Shown: positions 47,001 through 63,825 of the stretch, one piece after another
Numbering within the stretch: position 1 is the stretch's first letter
How the letters are laid out: each line of letters opens with the position of its first letter
NCBI GenBank assembly: GCA_030248065.1
Contig: JASAMV010002350.1
Span: forward strand, 1-64,000
Origin: Rhynchonema sp. JSB1_4
Taxonomy: Eukaryota > Nematoda > Chromadorea > Monhysterida > Xyalidae
Direction: 5' to 3'
DNA: 64,000 bases
Program-made: the position numbers and the translations under genes
Notes under the pieces: model-generated
Told to the model about the DNA's origin: nothing
Seen by the model: only the letters and a program-made list of their open reading frames with translations
Database searches by the model: none

Positions 47001-48236
47001 GGTGGTGATCAACGTTTAAACCACTCGGTCTACATATCTGTGATGTCTGGACCAATTTTATTTAAAAGTGTGTGCAGAATTTTTCAGAATTCAGAGTGCC
47101 AAATTTAACATTAGTTCAACGTTCAGACGCTCTCCGAACATATACTACAGCCAAACATATGGTCGAACTTGGAACTGCCAGACCGACCCCAGGAGGAGGT
47201 TGATTTTATCACGGGGCCTATGTACATATGTACACCGACGGGAGACTATCCGCAAGATTCGGAAGTTTTCCAGAATAGGCCGCATCTATGGTCTTAGATG
47301 TTTCACAGTCTATGTACATCGTGGGGCTAACTTCGGAATCATTTTTTTCTGGGATCTCAAATCCGAGATGTGCCCTAAATAAATATCACCAGGAGACCTA
47401 GGCATTCCCCGGTACAAGGCACGATTAAAAGCACTGCTTCGATTTCTGGGTTGGGGCCCCACTGTGGTGCTCATAGTCACGAATGAACTGTGAAGCACTA
47501 CGGTAAGATACCAAAAACCCTACAAATAAACGCGGTAAAATTTCACAAAGTAATGAGACTTCGGAAGCAGAGCATTGATTACTGGCTCATTCATCACGAA
47601 CTGTCACCAGACTCTGTTATCCCGCCATTGCTCATGTTGAAGCAATGACCATGAAAAACAAGGTTGTTGGGAACAACCGAAACTGTGAATTAAAAACTCA
47701 AGAGTTTGTTCGAATTTTAACATAACCCCAATATGCTTAGCAAAGCCCTCCGAACACGGTATAATACTGTGTACATGGTTCTCAATCGCAAAAAATCGCG
47801 CGCCAGGCTGTCCGCTTCAAGACGCAGGCGTTCGCGATCTGAGGCAGATAAAAACTTGCAATAATAAAGTGACAGAGCGCATTGCAGCCGCGCAGCCAAG
47901 TGTATGACCAAAGGGGAAAAGTCAAAAAAATAAAGCAACACCAACTTGTAGTCCGCTTTGGCGTGGGACCGATGTTCCGGTGGAAGTTTTCGGTTGCTGT
48001 TGTCTTGTTGTTTGCTGACTTGTTGTGGGTCCCGGACCCTGACTGTTGCCACCACTATTTAGTTCGGCTTCGCTGCTGCTGCAACCTCCTTCTGATTCTG
48101 TGGTGGCGCTCCCGGCGCTGATAATTTGCCGGTTTGATTTGCTGGTGGGCCGCCGACTGCTCCCGCCGCTGTTGGCTGCTGCTGTTTCTATAGCAAGTCG
48201 GGTCAGCAGACGGTTGGCGCTGGCAAAGATGGACAT
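41050..48236 (-). CDS. two-pore-domain potassium channel (K2P/TWK-like)
   Basis: Exons on the minus strand: 48236-47970, 46970-46874, 45842-45706, 45516-45374, 45002-44858, 44556-44481, 44384-44295, 43991-43855, 43548-43424, 43019-42886, 42664-42489, 42203-42031 and 41257-41050. All phases close at 635 aa. Order: a Ser/Gln-rich cytosolic N-terminus, acidic segment, M1 (about 168-198), extracellular cap, P1 (264-291), M2 with GIPLMFV, AANIGKVLSE, M3, P2 (408-432), M4 with TMCIDLAS, then a Ser/Asp-rich tail. P2 has a normal filter TVGLG (427-431). P1 reads ACGYN where TIGYG is expected, so Thr is lost and the second filter Gly is Asn. K2P dimers carry background K+ current at the plasma membrane. 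Conductance of this one is uncertain. Confidence 0.92.
43154..43233 (-). mobile_element. short GC-rich retroposed insert with poly(A) tail
   Basis: A roughly 80-bp insertion between the K2P exons for P2 and M3. On the minus strand it reads a GC-rich core (GGTTGGCCCCGCCCGCGGGC ... GGGGGGCCAAACC), then a long A-run. It is flanked by direct repeats of AATAACCTTGCA (43142-43153 and 43234-43245), extendable through adjacent A residues. The duplication plus A-tail suggests target-primed retroposition. The core is itself an inverted repeat (GGTTTGGCCCC / GGGGCCAACC). The source RNA was not recognised. Confidence 0.55.
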
Positions 48237-51170
48237 TTTTGGCACACACACAAACTTTTGTATGTGTGTATGTTTGGTATGGCACTTCTTGTTTTGTTTG
48301 TGTGAATTGTGATGTGATTTACGGTCAGGATATGCAAGTACACAACGCAATAGTTCCGCTAATTAGGCTGGTATTGTGGGAGGCGACCATCTGAGTCACA
48401 CACAGTAGTACTTGGCGTCATTTTCATCAGCGACCACACGGAAACTACGCTATTGCGAAAGGGAAAGAACAAAATGTGTGCTCTTTTTGAGAAAAATGTC
48501 CCATTTGCATGAGATTAGAAAGCTTAGCCGCTTGTAATAGACGGATCTTGACTGAATAGTCGCTTTCTTATGGGCGTACATTGTATACTCTTTGACTTTT
48601 AAGATGTATTGACTGCATAACGCACTATGTCAGGCAATCCGATAAAGACCTACAGTATGTAACTACAGATGGGTCCATTATGGCGCAAGAAACAATGCGC
48701 CATGTCTGGATGTGGGATACTTAATTCAGCATGAAATTTAAATTTCGCTATATTTGAAGAAAATCGGTCAACAGACTACACGAGTAGGCTTCATTCTTAA
48801 GAAAAAGGGGTTTCAAAGAGACCCGCGACAGTAATCCAGGGCATGAGCCACATCATTTTGCCATGGAGTTACACTGTTAGTAACTATGTACACATATACA
48901 TGTTTTGAGTACCCGGCAAGCAGAGGCCACCAGAACGTGTGCCAATGCCAAACACCGGCCAAAAATAGCCAGTTGCCCGTTTTCCCCGTTATCAGGCATG
49001 GAAAACAGGAATTTTACAATTTTTCCCTTCCCCGTTTCAGGCTAATGAGAATAAATAATTGGGGTTTAGTTATTAGACGTTAGAAACATACAGTACATAA
49101 TACATGTGTACTTAAAACCAGCAGCAAGGTTTCTGACTTCGAAGGCAATTGCAGAAAATATACAAACAAAAGTGCTGCGCACTAAAATCAACAGCAAAGA
49201 TAAAAAACCAAAGAGCTCAACAAACTATCGTGAAACCGAAACTCTAAAAGCGGATCTAATCTTTTTTATGTTCGAATTGAAATATGCGCACGGCGTGCAC
49301 TTTGAACTCAAAAAGATCACATACTGTATGTATACTGTCGGCCTACACTCAGTTCCCGTTCTGAATCGGGATCCAATAATAAGAAACCGGAACAAAGTTT
49401 TGCAACTGCAGATATAGCTCCACAAGACATAGAGACACAAAGACAGCTTCATGTTTGAACCCAGTCGACTATAACTTAATTTTAACAGTCGCTCTGCACG
49501 CAAGTCTGCCCACACTCACAGGGCGCTCTGGGGAAGTTGATGGAAAATTATATTCGGGGCTGCAAACTTTGACTTTTGCCTATTTCTATCCGGTCAATCA
49601 TTTTTTGACAGAAAATTCAATTGTGATCTTTTAGCTGTCACGGGTTCGGGCGGGGTTCCTACTCCAGGAACTGATGAAAAATAGGACGGTTTTGGCCTGT
49701 AGGTTCCTGATGATAGGCAGTGTCTTTGATCTTTGTCGTTGTTTGAAGTGCCCCAAACTATTACGCACGAGCTCTTGTATATTTAGCGCATCCGAATTCT
49801 TGTCAGACTTATATAAGCATGTGCATGTATGTATGTAGGTTCCACTCGGTTCGGGCTTGGATACAGATCTCAAATTTGTGGTACTCAAAAACGTTATTTC
49901 AAGCAAAGGTTGTAATACTGAACAAAGTGCCGCGTAAAAATAATGTGCGCAAGGCTGGTGGCAGCCATAGAAACCACAGTAACCACCACACAGGTTAAGT
50001 CTGGCCTTCTGTGAACCACACATACTTACATGAAGCAAAGTAAACACTCACACATGAATGACAGGTTGGGGAACAAGCTTTTATTTGGGATCAGCACAAA
50101 CCAACATAATGGACTGTGCACGCACTTGAAAGGGGCAAGCGGCTCAAGAGAGGATTTGCCACTTGTTTTCGAAGTTGCCTGCTTGTCGATCGTATTATAG
50201 GGTACATACTTGTTCGGTTGGACACTTTGGGCTGCAAAATGACAGTGAGACAGAAGCGTGTCATTTTAGATCATTTGTCGTCCAAATACCGAATATCGTA
50301 CCGCAATGCATGCATGTACTGCATGTGCTTTTCGGACATGCGGTTCTGGAGGGTGCATAATAAAAATCTTTTGGTGACGCTCGCGCGCACAAAAGACCCC
50401 AGACACGGTCGCCTGCTGCATGGTGCAAACAAAAGTTCATCACACCGAAATGCACATGCATGCCTAAACTTGCTCGCTTTACTCGTCTTTTGCCCCTCGA
50501 TTAGTCCGTGTGCGCATTGCTAGTGACAGAAAGCAAAGGATTCAAACGTGAGCAGTGACGGGAAATTTTACACTGCACACGGCCAAGTTACCAGCACGGC
50601 TGTGGACTGTGCACGTCAGCCACCAGTGTTTATTGTTTCCAGTGTAATGCGACCGTCCGGTGCACTCGCACTGACCGAGCTGGTGCTGCGCCCGTCTGAG
50701 AAAATGGCTGGAAACGGGTGACAAAAAAGCTGTATTGTTGTACAATTAACGCACGAAAAACTTTGCCTTGATCTTCCATCAGTAACAGTGCAAGTTGGTT
50801 GCATGATCCGAGCCAGCAGCAGCGTTTATGCGTTTCACCACCAAAACGAGGAGGGGGTGGACAAGCAGCACAACAAAGCAGCAGCCAAATAGGCGCGGTC
50901 GCAAGCAGGCATTATTTTTATGAAGTGCTCTGCTGCTCCCTTTGCCATGGCTCCATCTATATTCGATGGCCTGACCACCCAGCTCTCAATATAAGTCCCC
51001 ATGGGTGCATAAAAACAAACGAAGACACAAACAAAAATAGATATAAGGAAGCAAGCGCACGCAAACTTTCCACTGCTCGGCACTACTCTACTGATATGTT
51101 TGCTTGTTGCTTTTCGTCTCTATCTCGGCCGCTTCTCAGCAATAAAGACATGTACACATACACTGGGTGG
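48237..51170. other. intergenic region upstream of K2P, no gene recognised
   Basis: It probably contains the K2P promoter and 5' leader. Open frames at 49225-49515, 49631-50047 and 50116-50523 show no family features or matching splice signals. Confidence 0.4.
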
Positions 51171-51361
51171 AATTTCCGAAACGATGTAAACGTCAGTGTT
51201 GGCTGTAAAGGTCGGTGTGAGTTCGGTATAAACACGAAACATTGCCTACTGTTAACATGGTATGTTTCGTGCTCAAACCGAGCTTACACCGACCAAGCTT
51301 TCGATATCGAGCTTACACGGACATTTATGACCAACTGACGTTTATAACACCGTTTCGAAAT
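51171..51361. mobile_element. inverted-repeat MITE, second copy
   Basis: Left AATTTCCGAAACGATGTAAACG and the inverse right arm ending CACCGTTTCGAAATT, with inner CGAAACATTGCC / GGTATGTTTCG pairing. The same family as 25184-25370. Confidence 0.7.
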
Positions 51362-51811
51362 TACCAGCCTTTGAAAGGGTATGATCAGGGCACGAAGTCC
51401 AAACGTCCTAATGGACGCTGCATTTTGGGCACTCAGCGTGAAACATCTGACGTTTCAGTGCTGGGACTGCCACCAATTGGGTACCCCTATGATTTTCTTG
51501 TACGATTCACATCAGGCTTCAAGGTATCAGGGCTTGGAAATAATGTTTGACAACAAAAAGTGTTGGAACCATCGAAAACGAATCGGTCGGTGGATATCGC
51601 AGTAAGACAACAAGTCATCACTCGCAGCTCATTGGCCTTGATCACGCAGGCAATTTATGACACTACGTTTATTATCATGCGAATCGAATTGAAATATGAT
51701 ACGCGAAGTAAAAGAACAAAGTAAAAAAGTGTTGATTTTCAATTGGGGGGCTGATAATCCCTCTAAAACTGTATGTGACAGCCAGGCTTCCTGTTCTGTC
51801 GACTTGTATAT

Positions 51812-53999
51812 TCACTTGTGCTTGTTGCCCCTCACATCGAGAAATCGCCGTTTCTGCATTGTGTAATCGTCGCATTCTTTGATCGCGTTCGCATCGTGTT
51901 CGTGTAGTTCGTATTCACCGTTCAATGCATTGAACACCTGCGTGGGTGATGTTTCACACGTTAGGTATTAGAATATGCGCATCGATCAGTATCGGTGCAT
52001 GCATTACTTTGGTAATGCTGCCTGCTATTCAAACAATCATATTCGTATCCCGAAAAGTGATTCTAAAAACTTGTCCGGAAACTCACCGGATATTCACCCC
52101 TGATGTTGACGACCTTTGCCAGTTCTGGCACAATTCCATTCGAGCGCGCCACAAAGTTGAATATGATGTTCGCCCGTGCGTGTTCACTGCATAGTTGCCC
52201 GCACATTTACGTATAGAATGACTCAAAAGTTCATCAGTTTCATAACATGTAGGTAACCTGTAGTTACCGTCACTTTTGTGTGGCATGTTTCCGTGGAAGA
52301 ACACAGCGTCCCCGGCGTTCAGATCCACGTGCAGAAGAAGGTTCTCCTGAAATTGTAGGGGCATGGATGGATATCAGATAACGATTAGTATAACCTTTCA
52401 TAGAGCATGTGGCCATTGCTGCAGACTTTATGAAATAAATACAAAAAGATACCCTATTTTCCTCCAATAGTTTAAGACTAATTGTTTAGCCGTCCACTCA
52501 AGTCGTCAACAACGCTGACAGGCCAAAGCGGGCCTTAGTGGGCAAAATGGGCGCATTGGCCTGCGTTGACGACCAGCAACGTTTACTATGTGCGTTAGCC
52601 GCATGAAAATCAAGCCCGGATTTTCTATCGGTGAGGGGGATTGTGTTTCTATGGGGTTCACTCACGGCTATGATCTTATCGATTGCCTCCTTCACCAGTG
52701 TTGACTGTCCGGCTTCGTTGTCCTTGTGTTCCGGTCGTCCGTACTTGTGGCCACGTTCAATAATCTTTCAAAATTTATTTCGGTTGTACATTTTTATGTT
52801 TACGACTCGCGAACTATTATTTCAAATACTTGATTTTTTAAATTCTTGACTTTGTTCTCGTTCAAAAAACCAAATTCGAATCGCATTAATTATACCTGAA
52901 TACCACCGTTTTCTCGATCACTTTTGGTCAGCGCAATAATGACCGTAATGAAGTCGTACCTCTCGAACCAGTGACTGAAGAACAATCATGCAGGATCATC
53001 TGTATGATTTTTCTAAAAACCCAAGGGACAAAAAAGTGTTTTTTATCTACCCGAAATCCTGATGCCACATCACCTCGCCGCCGGAGTTTGCCTGTTTTCG
53101 AACGAACTTGCCGTTGGCCATGTAAAGGTCGCCGGCGTTCAGAATCTTGAGCGAAGATGAGAAAGTTCTCGCTCAAAAATGTTAATTTGGGCTTTCTTAA
53201 AATTGAAAAAAAACTCCAGCTTCAGTCTGAGTTTCTTAATTTGGTATAAAATACCGAACAATGGCTTACATTCTTGAGAACAACTCGTCAAGGTCAGTCA
53301 ACTTGCGTCGTCATCCCGGCTCCAATGCATATATATTTCTCGCGCTCATTCAGGGCGCTGCTTGAGTTGAAGACCAGTGTTGACGACAAAACAATTAGCC
53401 CCAAAATAACCTGTTTAGCCAATCCTGCCACCTTAGCGTTGCCTGACAGTCGTCCGATCATGTCTGTACCAGGCTCAATCCATTGATTCTGTATTATTTA
53501 TTGATCAATTCTTATTAATCGATTATTTGATTTTTATCGCTCATCTATTTTTTTTTCAAATGCAAACTCCGTTTGTCTGATTTGTAACCTGACTATAAGC
53601 CGTCTTCGCAAAGTCGTTGACGATAAAAGTCGATTTCTGAAATTCGCCCGGCGTCTCCACAAATGTACGGTGCAACTTGTCGATCTCCAGTTTGTTGAAT
53701 AGATTCCTGGTGTGGAATAATAAGAAAACAATTCTTCTAAATTTTAAAATTTAATTGCCACCTGTTTTTAACCCAACCGGACGATCACAAAACCCCGGTC
53801 ATTGAAAGTGTCACGCATTTGTGGCTCTATTTGCGGTCTCTGTGCGCCCGTGTCCGTGAACTTGAAGCTGCCACCTAACAAAAACAAAAAATAGCTGTTT
53901 AAAGCTGAAAGTCTCTTTCTTATAATTAAGAATGCATCCGAATCCTTTCATATCAGCAAAACTCAAGCCTTTTTCAGCGTGAAAGTCTTCGTTTGACAT
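51812..53999 (-). CDS. phytanoyl-CoA dioxygenase (PhyH) family 2-oxoglutarate/Fe(II) enzyme
   Basis: Exons on the minus strand: 53999-53963, 53874-53778, 53706-53589, 53488-53411, 53145-53051, 52974-52896, 52764-52666, 52346-52258, 52186-52087 and 51937-51812. All phases close at 305 aa, typical of the family. The iron ligands are His138 and Asp140 (WHQDFG) and the distal His224 (NMPHKSDGN). The 2-oxoglutarate-binding Arg is Arg235, 11 residues after the distal His as in human PAHX. NGGIQ...GHKYG and NAGDAVFFHG are standard fold landmarks. There is no obvious peroxisomal signal: the C-terminus ends NKHK and the N-terminus lacks a clear PTS2. The substrate therefore cannot be assigned. PHYHD1-like and bacterial-type PhyH hydroxylases are alternatives to a true phytanoyl-CoA hydroxylase. 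Confidence 0.92.
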
Positions 54000-54759
54000 G
54001 CTGATGTTTCAAATAACGATGATGTTAACCACAGACGAATATCTGAAAAGAAAGCGCCTGACTCTGGGAAAAGGAGCAAACGAGTCTTCTGAACAACACG
54101 GTTCGAAGAATGATAACACGTTACGACGGTGCTTTATTACTTTTTTAATAGCTTTTTCCACGCTTTATATTCTTGTGCATCACGAAAGGTGCGAATTAGC
54201 CAAATAAAGTTCAAGTGTTTTGATAAAGTCGTGTGTCACGTGTAGTTTTCGAAAGAACCACGTCTTATCGGGGATTAAATTTGTTCAGTTTTTCGCATAT
54301 TGCCTTTTTACGATTTTTATTTATTGTGGACCTTTTTTAAAAACAAAAACATCATGAGAATACACATGCGGTGCATGGGAGAATAAAGAACGCACGTAAC
54401 AGAAGCATACACAACGCACAAGTAATGAATAAAAGCTCGATGCAAATACTGGTATTCCTGACGAATATGGGCAGAAGCACGCAAAATATACAAGCTTATT
54501 CAAAATATCTACGATTAAGGAAGGCTCATCTAAGCTCACGAACAGTGAAGGAAAATTGGCATTCAACAGTGCATGTTCAAAACAGACACGAATAAAACAT
54601 TCCGATCAAAGCAAAATCGAAAACAAGCATAAAAGTGGAACACACACATACTGATACTGAGATATTAAGAACTGGCATAAAGACTAAAAATAGAGATCGT
54701 TGTACAATAATGTAACTCAGTGAAAAGATTACCTAATGAAACATCAAGCATCAAACACA
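54000..54759. other. spacer between PhyH and LAPTM4-like genes
   Basis: AT-rich. It holds the PhyH promoter side and the LAPTM4-like 3' side. No further gene seen. Confidence 0.4.
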
Positions 54760-56599
54760 TCAACACTTGTCACAGTCCCTGCCACTACTGCCCACATTTG
54801 GATACAACAATGGTTTGGCCGGTTCATAAGCAGGCGGTTCACCTTGTTTGTTGTCGTCAACTGGCTGGGGTGCTGTTGCGTGCACTGGTGCCTGTTCGTA
54901 GTTGTCGAAGTAGGCCTGTCGCGCGCCCATGTATTTGTAGGCTTTCAGCACAACGTACCAGAACCAAATCTGAATATGAGTACATAGGAGTTTTTGTTTA
55001 TTTGCAATTGGAATTCTGACATCAAGGTGTTAAATTTGGACCAGTGTGTCGCAAAACGTTTTGTGAATGGGCTCGGCTACGGAAAACTCAACCGCACCTG
55101 AATCGGTCGGGCGGGCTGACTTGTCAATGAAAACATTAGATATGAACATTAGCTTCCGGGTTACAACGCAGAGATGCGCACAAAATACCAGGTGATGAAA
55201 CAGCCAGTACTGAAGGCAGCTATACCATACCTTGGACAGACGTACTGTAGGCTCAGACAGGTTTTATTTGAAAACCGGCTGTTTTGTCCGTGATATACAA
55301 ACAACATCAACACAATATAAACTAAAAATACATTAATAATACAATAACACAAAAACACAGAATACAATACAATTAAAATACGATGACCACAATGCGCTAT
55401 TACGCCAACCTGAATAATGAACAGAATCAGTGTCGGGATGGTGAGGATGGCTGAAATCAGCGCGACCACCAAGTAGGGCAGCAACAAGCAGCGTTTCTTG
55501 GCGTGCAATCCGATCAGCAGCAGAAGCGCGATGGCGAAATCGAACGCGACGATAATGCCGGCCACCGTGTAGATCTTGCCTGAAAGTTCAGGGAAATGCT
55601 TGCATTTGGATCGAAACAGTCGCTCTCTGTGCCCCTGTTGAACGATGGCATTTTCCCGCAATTTACACCTGCTTCCAAACTCAACCGTTACGATCGGTTA
55701 AACAATTTCGGAGACAATTTTTTGGAAATCGACTCACAGCACTCACAACTCACACGGTACAGTTTACACCCTTGAACCACTCTGGCAAAACATTGTGCCC
55801 GATAGTTTGGTATCCAAGTTTGCGGTTAATGCCTTATCAACATGACAACAATTTTATGCAACAGTGCTTCCTGTAGTGACCTAAACTACAGCGTCCCGTC
55901 AGGTCACTATAAAATGGAACCACCGACTAAGGTACCGTACCTAAGTTTCATTATGTGACGAGCAACCTTTCCCTGCTCAATACTAACGTTGTCCGTCCGG
56001 TCCAAACTCCATCCATTGTTTCATTTTGTCCATAAACTCTGCATTCTTGTCCTTCACCCCATTCTCTTTCATTTGCTCATTCTGTCGTTCCAGCTCTGCG
56101 TTCAAATAATCCATGCCGAAGTAGGAACCGACCAATGCTGCAACGCCCAGCAGTGTCGAGATCATCTGAAATGACACAGCGTTTTGGACTTATTCGAAAG
56201 TCGTAGACGCACATGACCGGAATAGCTTCCGCAGATGACTCACGCGCATCATGTAATACGAGTTAAGATTTACCAAACAAAGCTGCCCATATTATAAGCT
56301 ATGTAGAAGCCGTTTTGTTCTCTGTCAGGCTCATTCTCTCAGAGCTAGGGTCAGATTAGGTCTGCGCAGCCCAGACTTGCGAAAAATAACAGAAACAGTC
56401 CACGAACACGATAGCACGATTGTGAAAAAACGTTAGTTGTAAACATTACATTGATGTCTGGAGGCCATTCCCTCACCTGCAGCCAAGCAATAATTTTTGC
56501 GCCGGTCATCACATGACAGCAGCCACAGCAACATCGCCATTTTTTGTCGTGCTTCTCTGGATATGAACCTTGACCCGAGTCACTCCCACCACGGCACAT
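54760..56599 (-). CDS. LAPTM4-like lysosomal/endosomal four-helix membrane protein
   Basis: Exons on the minus strand: 56599-56477, 56165-55988, 55579-55410 and 54969-54760. Phases close at 226 aa, against 233 in human LAPTM4A. The N-terminal cytosolic motif WRCCCGCCHVMTGAK matches the family's CCGCCHVRTG just before helix 1. Helix 1 is GVAALVGSYFGMDY. A charged lumenal loop follows, rich in Glu/Lys/Gln (unusually hydrophilic). Then come helices around IIVAFDFAIALLLLIGL, LPYLVVALISAIL and LILFIIQIWFWYVVL. The tail has KAYKYM and a PPAY motif (about 202-205). PPxY motifs in LAPTM proteins recruit NEDD4-family ligases for endosomal sorting. An exon-2-only reading would look like a free-standing 64-aa ORF, but the exact phase joins argue against that. 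Confidence 0.88.
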
Positions 56600-58830
56600 G
56601 ATTCATACAATTTACCGAATTTTAGGTGGACTGAAATATGTAATTTTTAGCCAACAATTGCTGTGCTCCACTAGAATTTGGGCAGTATTTACTTGAATTT
56701 GAACAGAGCTTTGTGACAATGCCTCACTATGTCTCTGCCTCCTGATAAAGACTGTCAGATTATGCAAAAAGGGAAAATTTGTGCGACCGCTAATCAATCG
56801 ATTATTATCATCAAAAATTATGTTAAATTCCGTACTTTTTATATTATCCAGGTTAGAAGTTGGTCACGACCAAACTACAGAAAGAACACTGAACTTCCAC
56901 ATTTTTCGCAAGTGACACAACAATACTGTTGAGAGGACAGAAATGTACACAAGTGCAATATCCAAAACCACATAAAAACCAGTTTTTTTTCATGAAATCT
57001 CATGTAGTATGTAAGTGTCGACTATAAGTCAGGCGTGATTTTTATCGCCACCCGTGGGTTTGGCTATGCTTGGCCTGAATATTGCATTGTGAATAAAGTG
57101 CCCATAGAAGTGCGCTTTCTATGGTGGCTTGAAAACACCCGCTTTCAGTCCGATCTCAAGGAGAATACTCATGTCGTCAAGTCAAATAGTCAACTCTCAT
57201 CCCCAATGGCATGTATATATGTACATAAGTGGATACAGCATTAGCTCCAGCCTTATGAGACCATACCAGGAGTTTAAACTCGGCTCAAGATTTTCCACCC
57301 AGAGCGTTTGGGCGAACACGCTGAAACGAGAAATACGCGCGGTTTGTGCCAGCGCACCAATTGCAGAAAGCAATGCGCAACCAAAAACATGAGCTTGCAG
57401 CGCTCAGTGTTTTGGTAATGAAGCTTAACGAATGCACGAGCATATACCCCGGTCAGCAACTGTGGTTGGATTGGCACTGACTCGCGCATACACGTTATCG
57501 ATCCAAGCTGACTTGTTTTGACTTATTGGCACTTGCCATGGGGCGGGCGGGTGCACAGGTGAGAATGTATGTACATAACTGAGGTTTGATGCCCGGTGTG
57601 GCACTGTGTGTACCTTAACCGCACATTACAGTACCTGAGTGGCAGCACCATTGAGGTGCTAGGTTTGACATCGAGTTGTCATAATGTCACATTAGCCTAA
57701 CACAGCTAACCTGCGTCCGCCCTGCGTGATGTAATGCAAAAAATGAATCCACATGACATGGCATATGTGCCGTTGGTAGTACGGTCTGAGCCACTTGCAA
57801 CCACGAAAAGTGCCATTTCTCCACAGTACAATTCCAAGCTGCGTTGCGGATTTGGATTGGGCTCACAGCGCGTACTGGAGAATCAGAAATGGTCTGTATA
57901 TTGCTGCCCACCCAACGCCGCGTGCACTGGGTCACGTATATAGTAGCAAACCAGCTTATGGACGCTTGTAAGCAACAATAAAAATCCCTTTACTGAACCA
58001 GTATTGCCAAGCTTCACAAGGCAGGGTCTCCTGATATCTGCATGTTCTTTGGTGTGATTGGTTTTGCACATGTAATCTATGTGCTTGTTTAAGTAAGCGT
58101 GGAGCGGTTAAACCAGCACCTGGAAGGAGAAAAAAGCGCGCGAACGCTGTCCCTCGTATGGTTGGTTGGCCGAAAATATGCTTCATTCTCGATTCGTGCG
58201 AACTGGCATTGTTGGGTGCGTAAAATATGTATGTGATGTTTCAAAGCAAGGAGTGGATACAGACGAAGCATGAAAGGGCCTTCAGCGAGAGACAAGTATA
58301 ATCAGGTCCGAAGGGCTTTTACTATTTTGAATGACAAAAAAGCGTGTTGTTGTGGCCTCAACTGGCCTTATATTTTCTCAATTTCTTGGCATAGTTGTCT
58401 GACCACACGTCAGATTTATTCGCGACACAACAACAAGCACAGATCACATGGTGACGAGCAACAAACGGAAATGTTCCACAAAACCAGGTAGTACCTATGC
58501 ACTTATGTAGGTGTGCCCAACTCAAGACCTGTTCACATCTGAAAGACAAATTGCTCGTAAATGCAACGATATCAACAAAAGTGAGAATTAATAAGAATTT
58601 ACATACTCGCATACACACAAACGGAGAGAGGATCGGATGGAGAGAGAGAGGCAACAATATAAGTGGTTTTTGGGATGAAACAGTGGTGAAGGAAAGCAGC
58701 GGGCTGGTTTTGGAGAGCGGTATCAACTTTACGGCCATTCGTGTTGCATCCATGATTACGGTTGGACTACGGCAAAGCATGTGGACAAATATTGTCAAGA
58801 ACCGTATTCTGCGATCGATCTGTAGCAGTT
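56600..58830. other. intergenic region, no gene recognised
   Basis: Likely includes the LAPTM4-like promoter. A 204-codon minus-strand frame (58358-58972) overlaps a hairpin and lacks any family feature. I do not call it. Confidence 0.4.
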
Positions 58831-58834
58831 CATG

Positions 58835-58892
58835 TTCGACCAGCGTAAAATTGTTCGCTCTCTGCAGGTGAACGACTTTTACGCTGGTCGAA
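58835..58892. other. 58-nt near-perfect hairpin (pre-miRNA-like)
   Basis: TTCGACCAGCGTAAAA pairs perfectly with TTTTACGCTGGTCGAA. The stem continues through TTGTTC/GAACGAC with one bulge to a loop of about 12 nt (CGCTCTCTGCAG). Size and shape suit an animal pre-miRNA or a tiny MITE. No conserved miRNA seed was recognised. Confidence 0.4.
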
Positions 58893-59085
58893 ATCAGGGA
58901 GCCGACTATTGTCGCAAAATTCGAATCATACAAAATTTGTCTGTGCCAATTCGTAGAAAAAACCGTCGTCATACTCGCAGCACTGCTATTCCTTCAAATT
59001 TCACGCTGTCACAATCTAGAGTGAAAAACAGTCCGCTAGTCTCAGCACGCTGTTCCACCGACCACCCGACCCAATTACATGTACA

Positions 59086-63295
<4,210 letters not shown>

Positions 63296-63356
63296 TGTGC
63301 TGAGTCGTGTCGCTTCCTACTCTCTGTTGCGGCACACCTGAAATGTAGATGAAGAC

Positions 63357-63825
63357 CAAGTGCTCGAACGGGCTCCAGATCTCGAATCCATATCCCGAGC
63401 ATTACAATCCCGATAAAATCCCGATTAATTTTCCGAATCTCGATCCCGATTCGGCATTCCGCTAGAAGTAGAGTTGTATCACGTTTGTACGTTACAAAAA
63501 CAAGTATATCTATACTACTAAAACAGGAAGGCGCATGTATGTCTGTGGCCCCCTCCCTCGGAAGGGCGGACGGGTCAATTTTTACGGGTAGCTTTGGGTA
63601 TGCTAACGGGTCTTCGGGGGTGGGGGGCACGGCGCGGGCGCGGCGCTGTAGCCGGGCCGTAGGCACGGGTCCCGTCTAGTAACAGAAATGGGAAAGAAAA
63701 ATGGTCGAGTTTGGAGTCATTTTTGCTGTGCGTGACCCAATAATCCCGATCACCGTTATCAAACCCGGGTACTGGTCCGGAAAATTTCGATCCCGTTAAG
63801 AAGTCACGATCCCGTTCGAGCACTG
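63357..63825. mobile_element. hAT-like element interrupted by a Helitron
   Basis: The left end CAAGTGCTCGAACGGG and the right end CCCGTTCGAGCACTG are inverted. The flanking octamers ATGAAGAC and ACGAAAAC match at 6 of 8. The interior repeats ATCCCGAT words. A Helitron-like insert occupies 63509-63679. Confidence 0.6.
63509..63679 (+). mobile_element. small non-autonomous Helitron
   Basis: The 171-bp insert begins TCTATACTACTAAAACAGG and ends CTAG, with A immediately before and T immediately after. This fits Helitron insertion between A and T without duplication. A GC-rich segment (GGGCCGTAGGCACGGGTCCCG) precedes the CTAG end, as expected for the 3' hairpin, though pairing is imperfect. Confidence 0.7.

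Noticed and set aside
46518..47108. 196-codon plus-strand frame
   Set aside because: It lies opposite K2P exon 2 (46970-46874), has no family features, and the minus-strand exon joins in exact phase with its neighbours.
53270..53400. Possible extra PhyH exon containing DELFSR
   Set aside because: Direct splicing from 53411 to 53145 is in phase and gives a normal PhyH alignment. No phase-compatible exon could be built in between.
55983..56177. Free-standing 64-aa membrane microprotein
   Set aside because: The frame starts just after a TTTCAG acceptor and joins in phase to flanking exons of a LAPTM4-like gene of the expected length.
58358..58972. 204-codon minus-strand frame
   Set aside because: No recognisable domain, no splice or poly(A) support, and it runs through the 58835-58892 hairpin on both arms.
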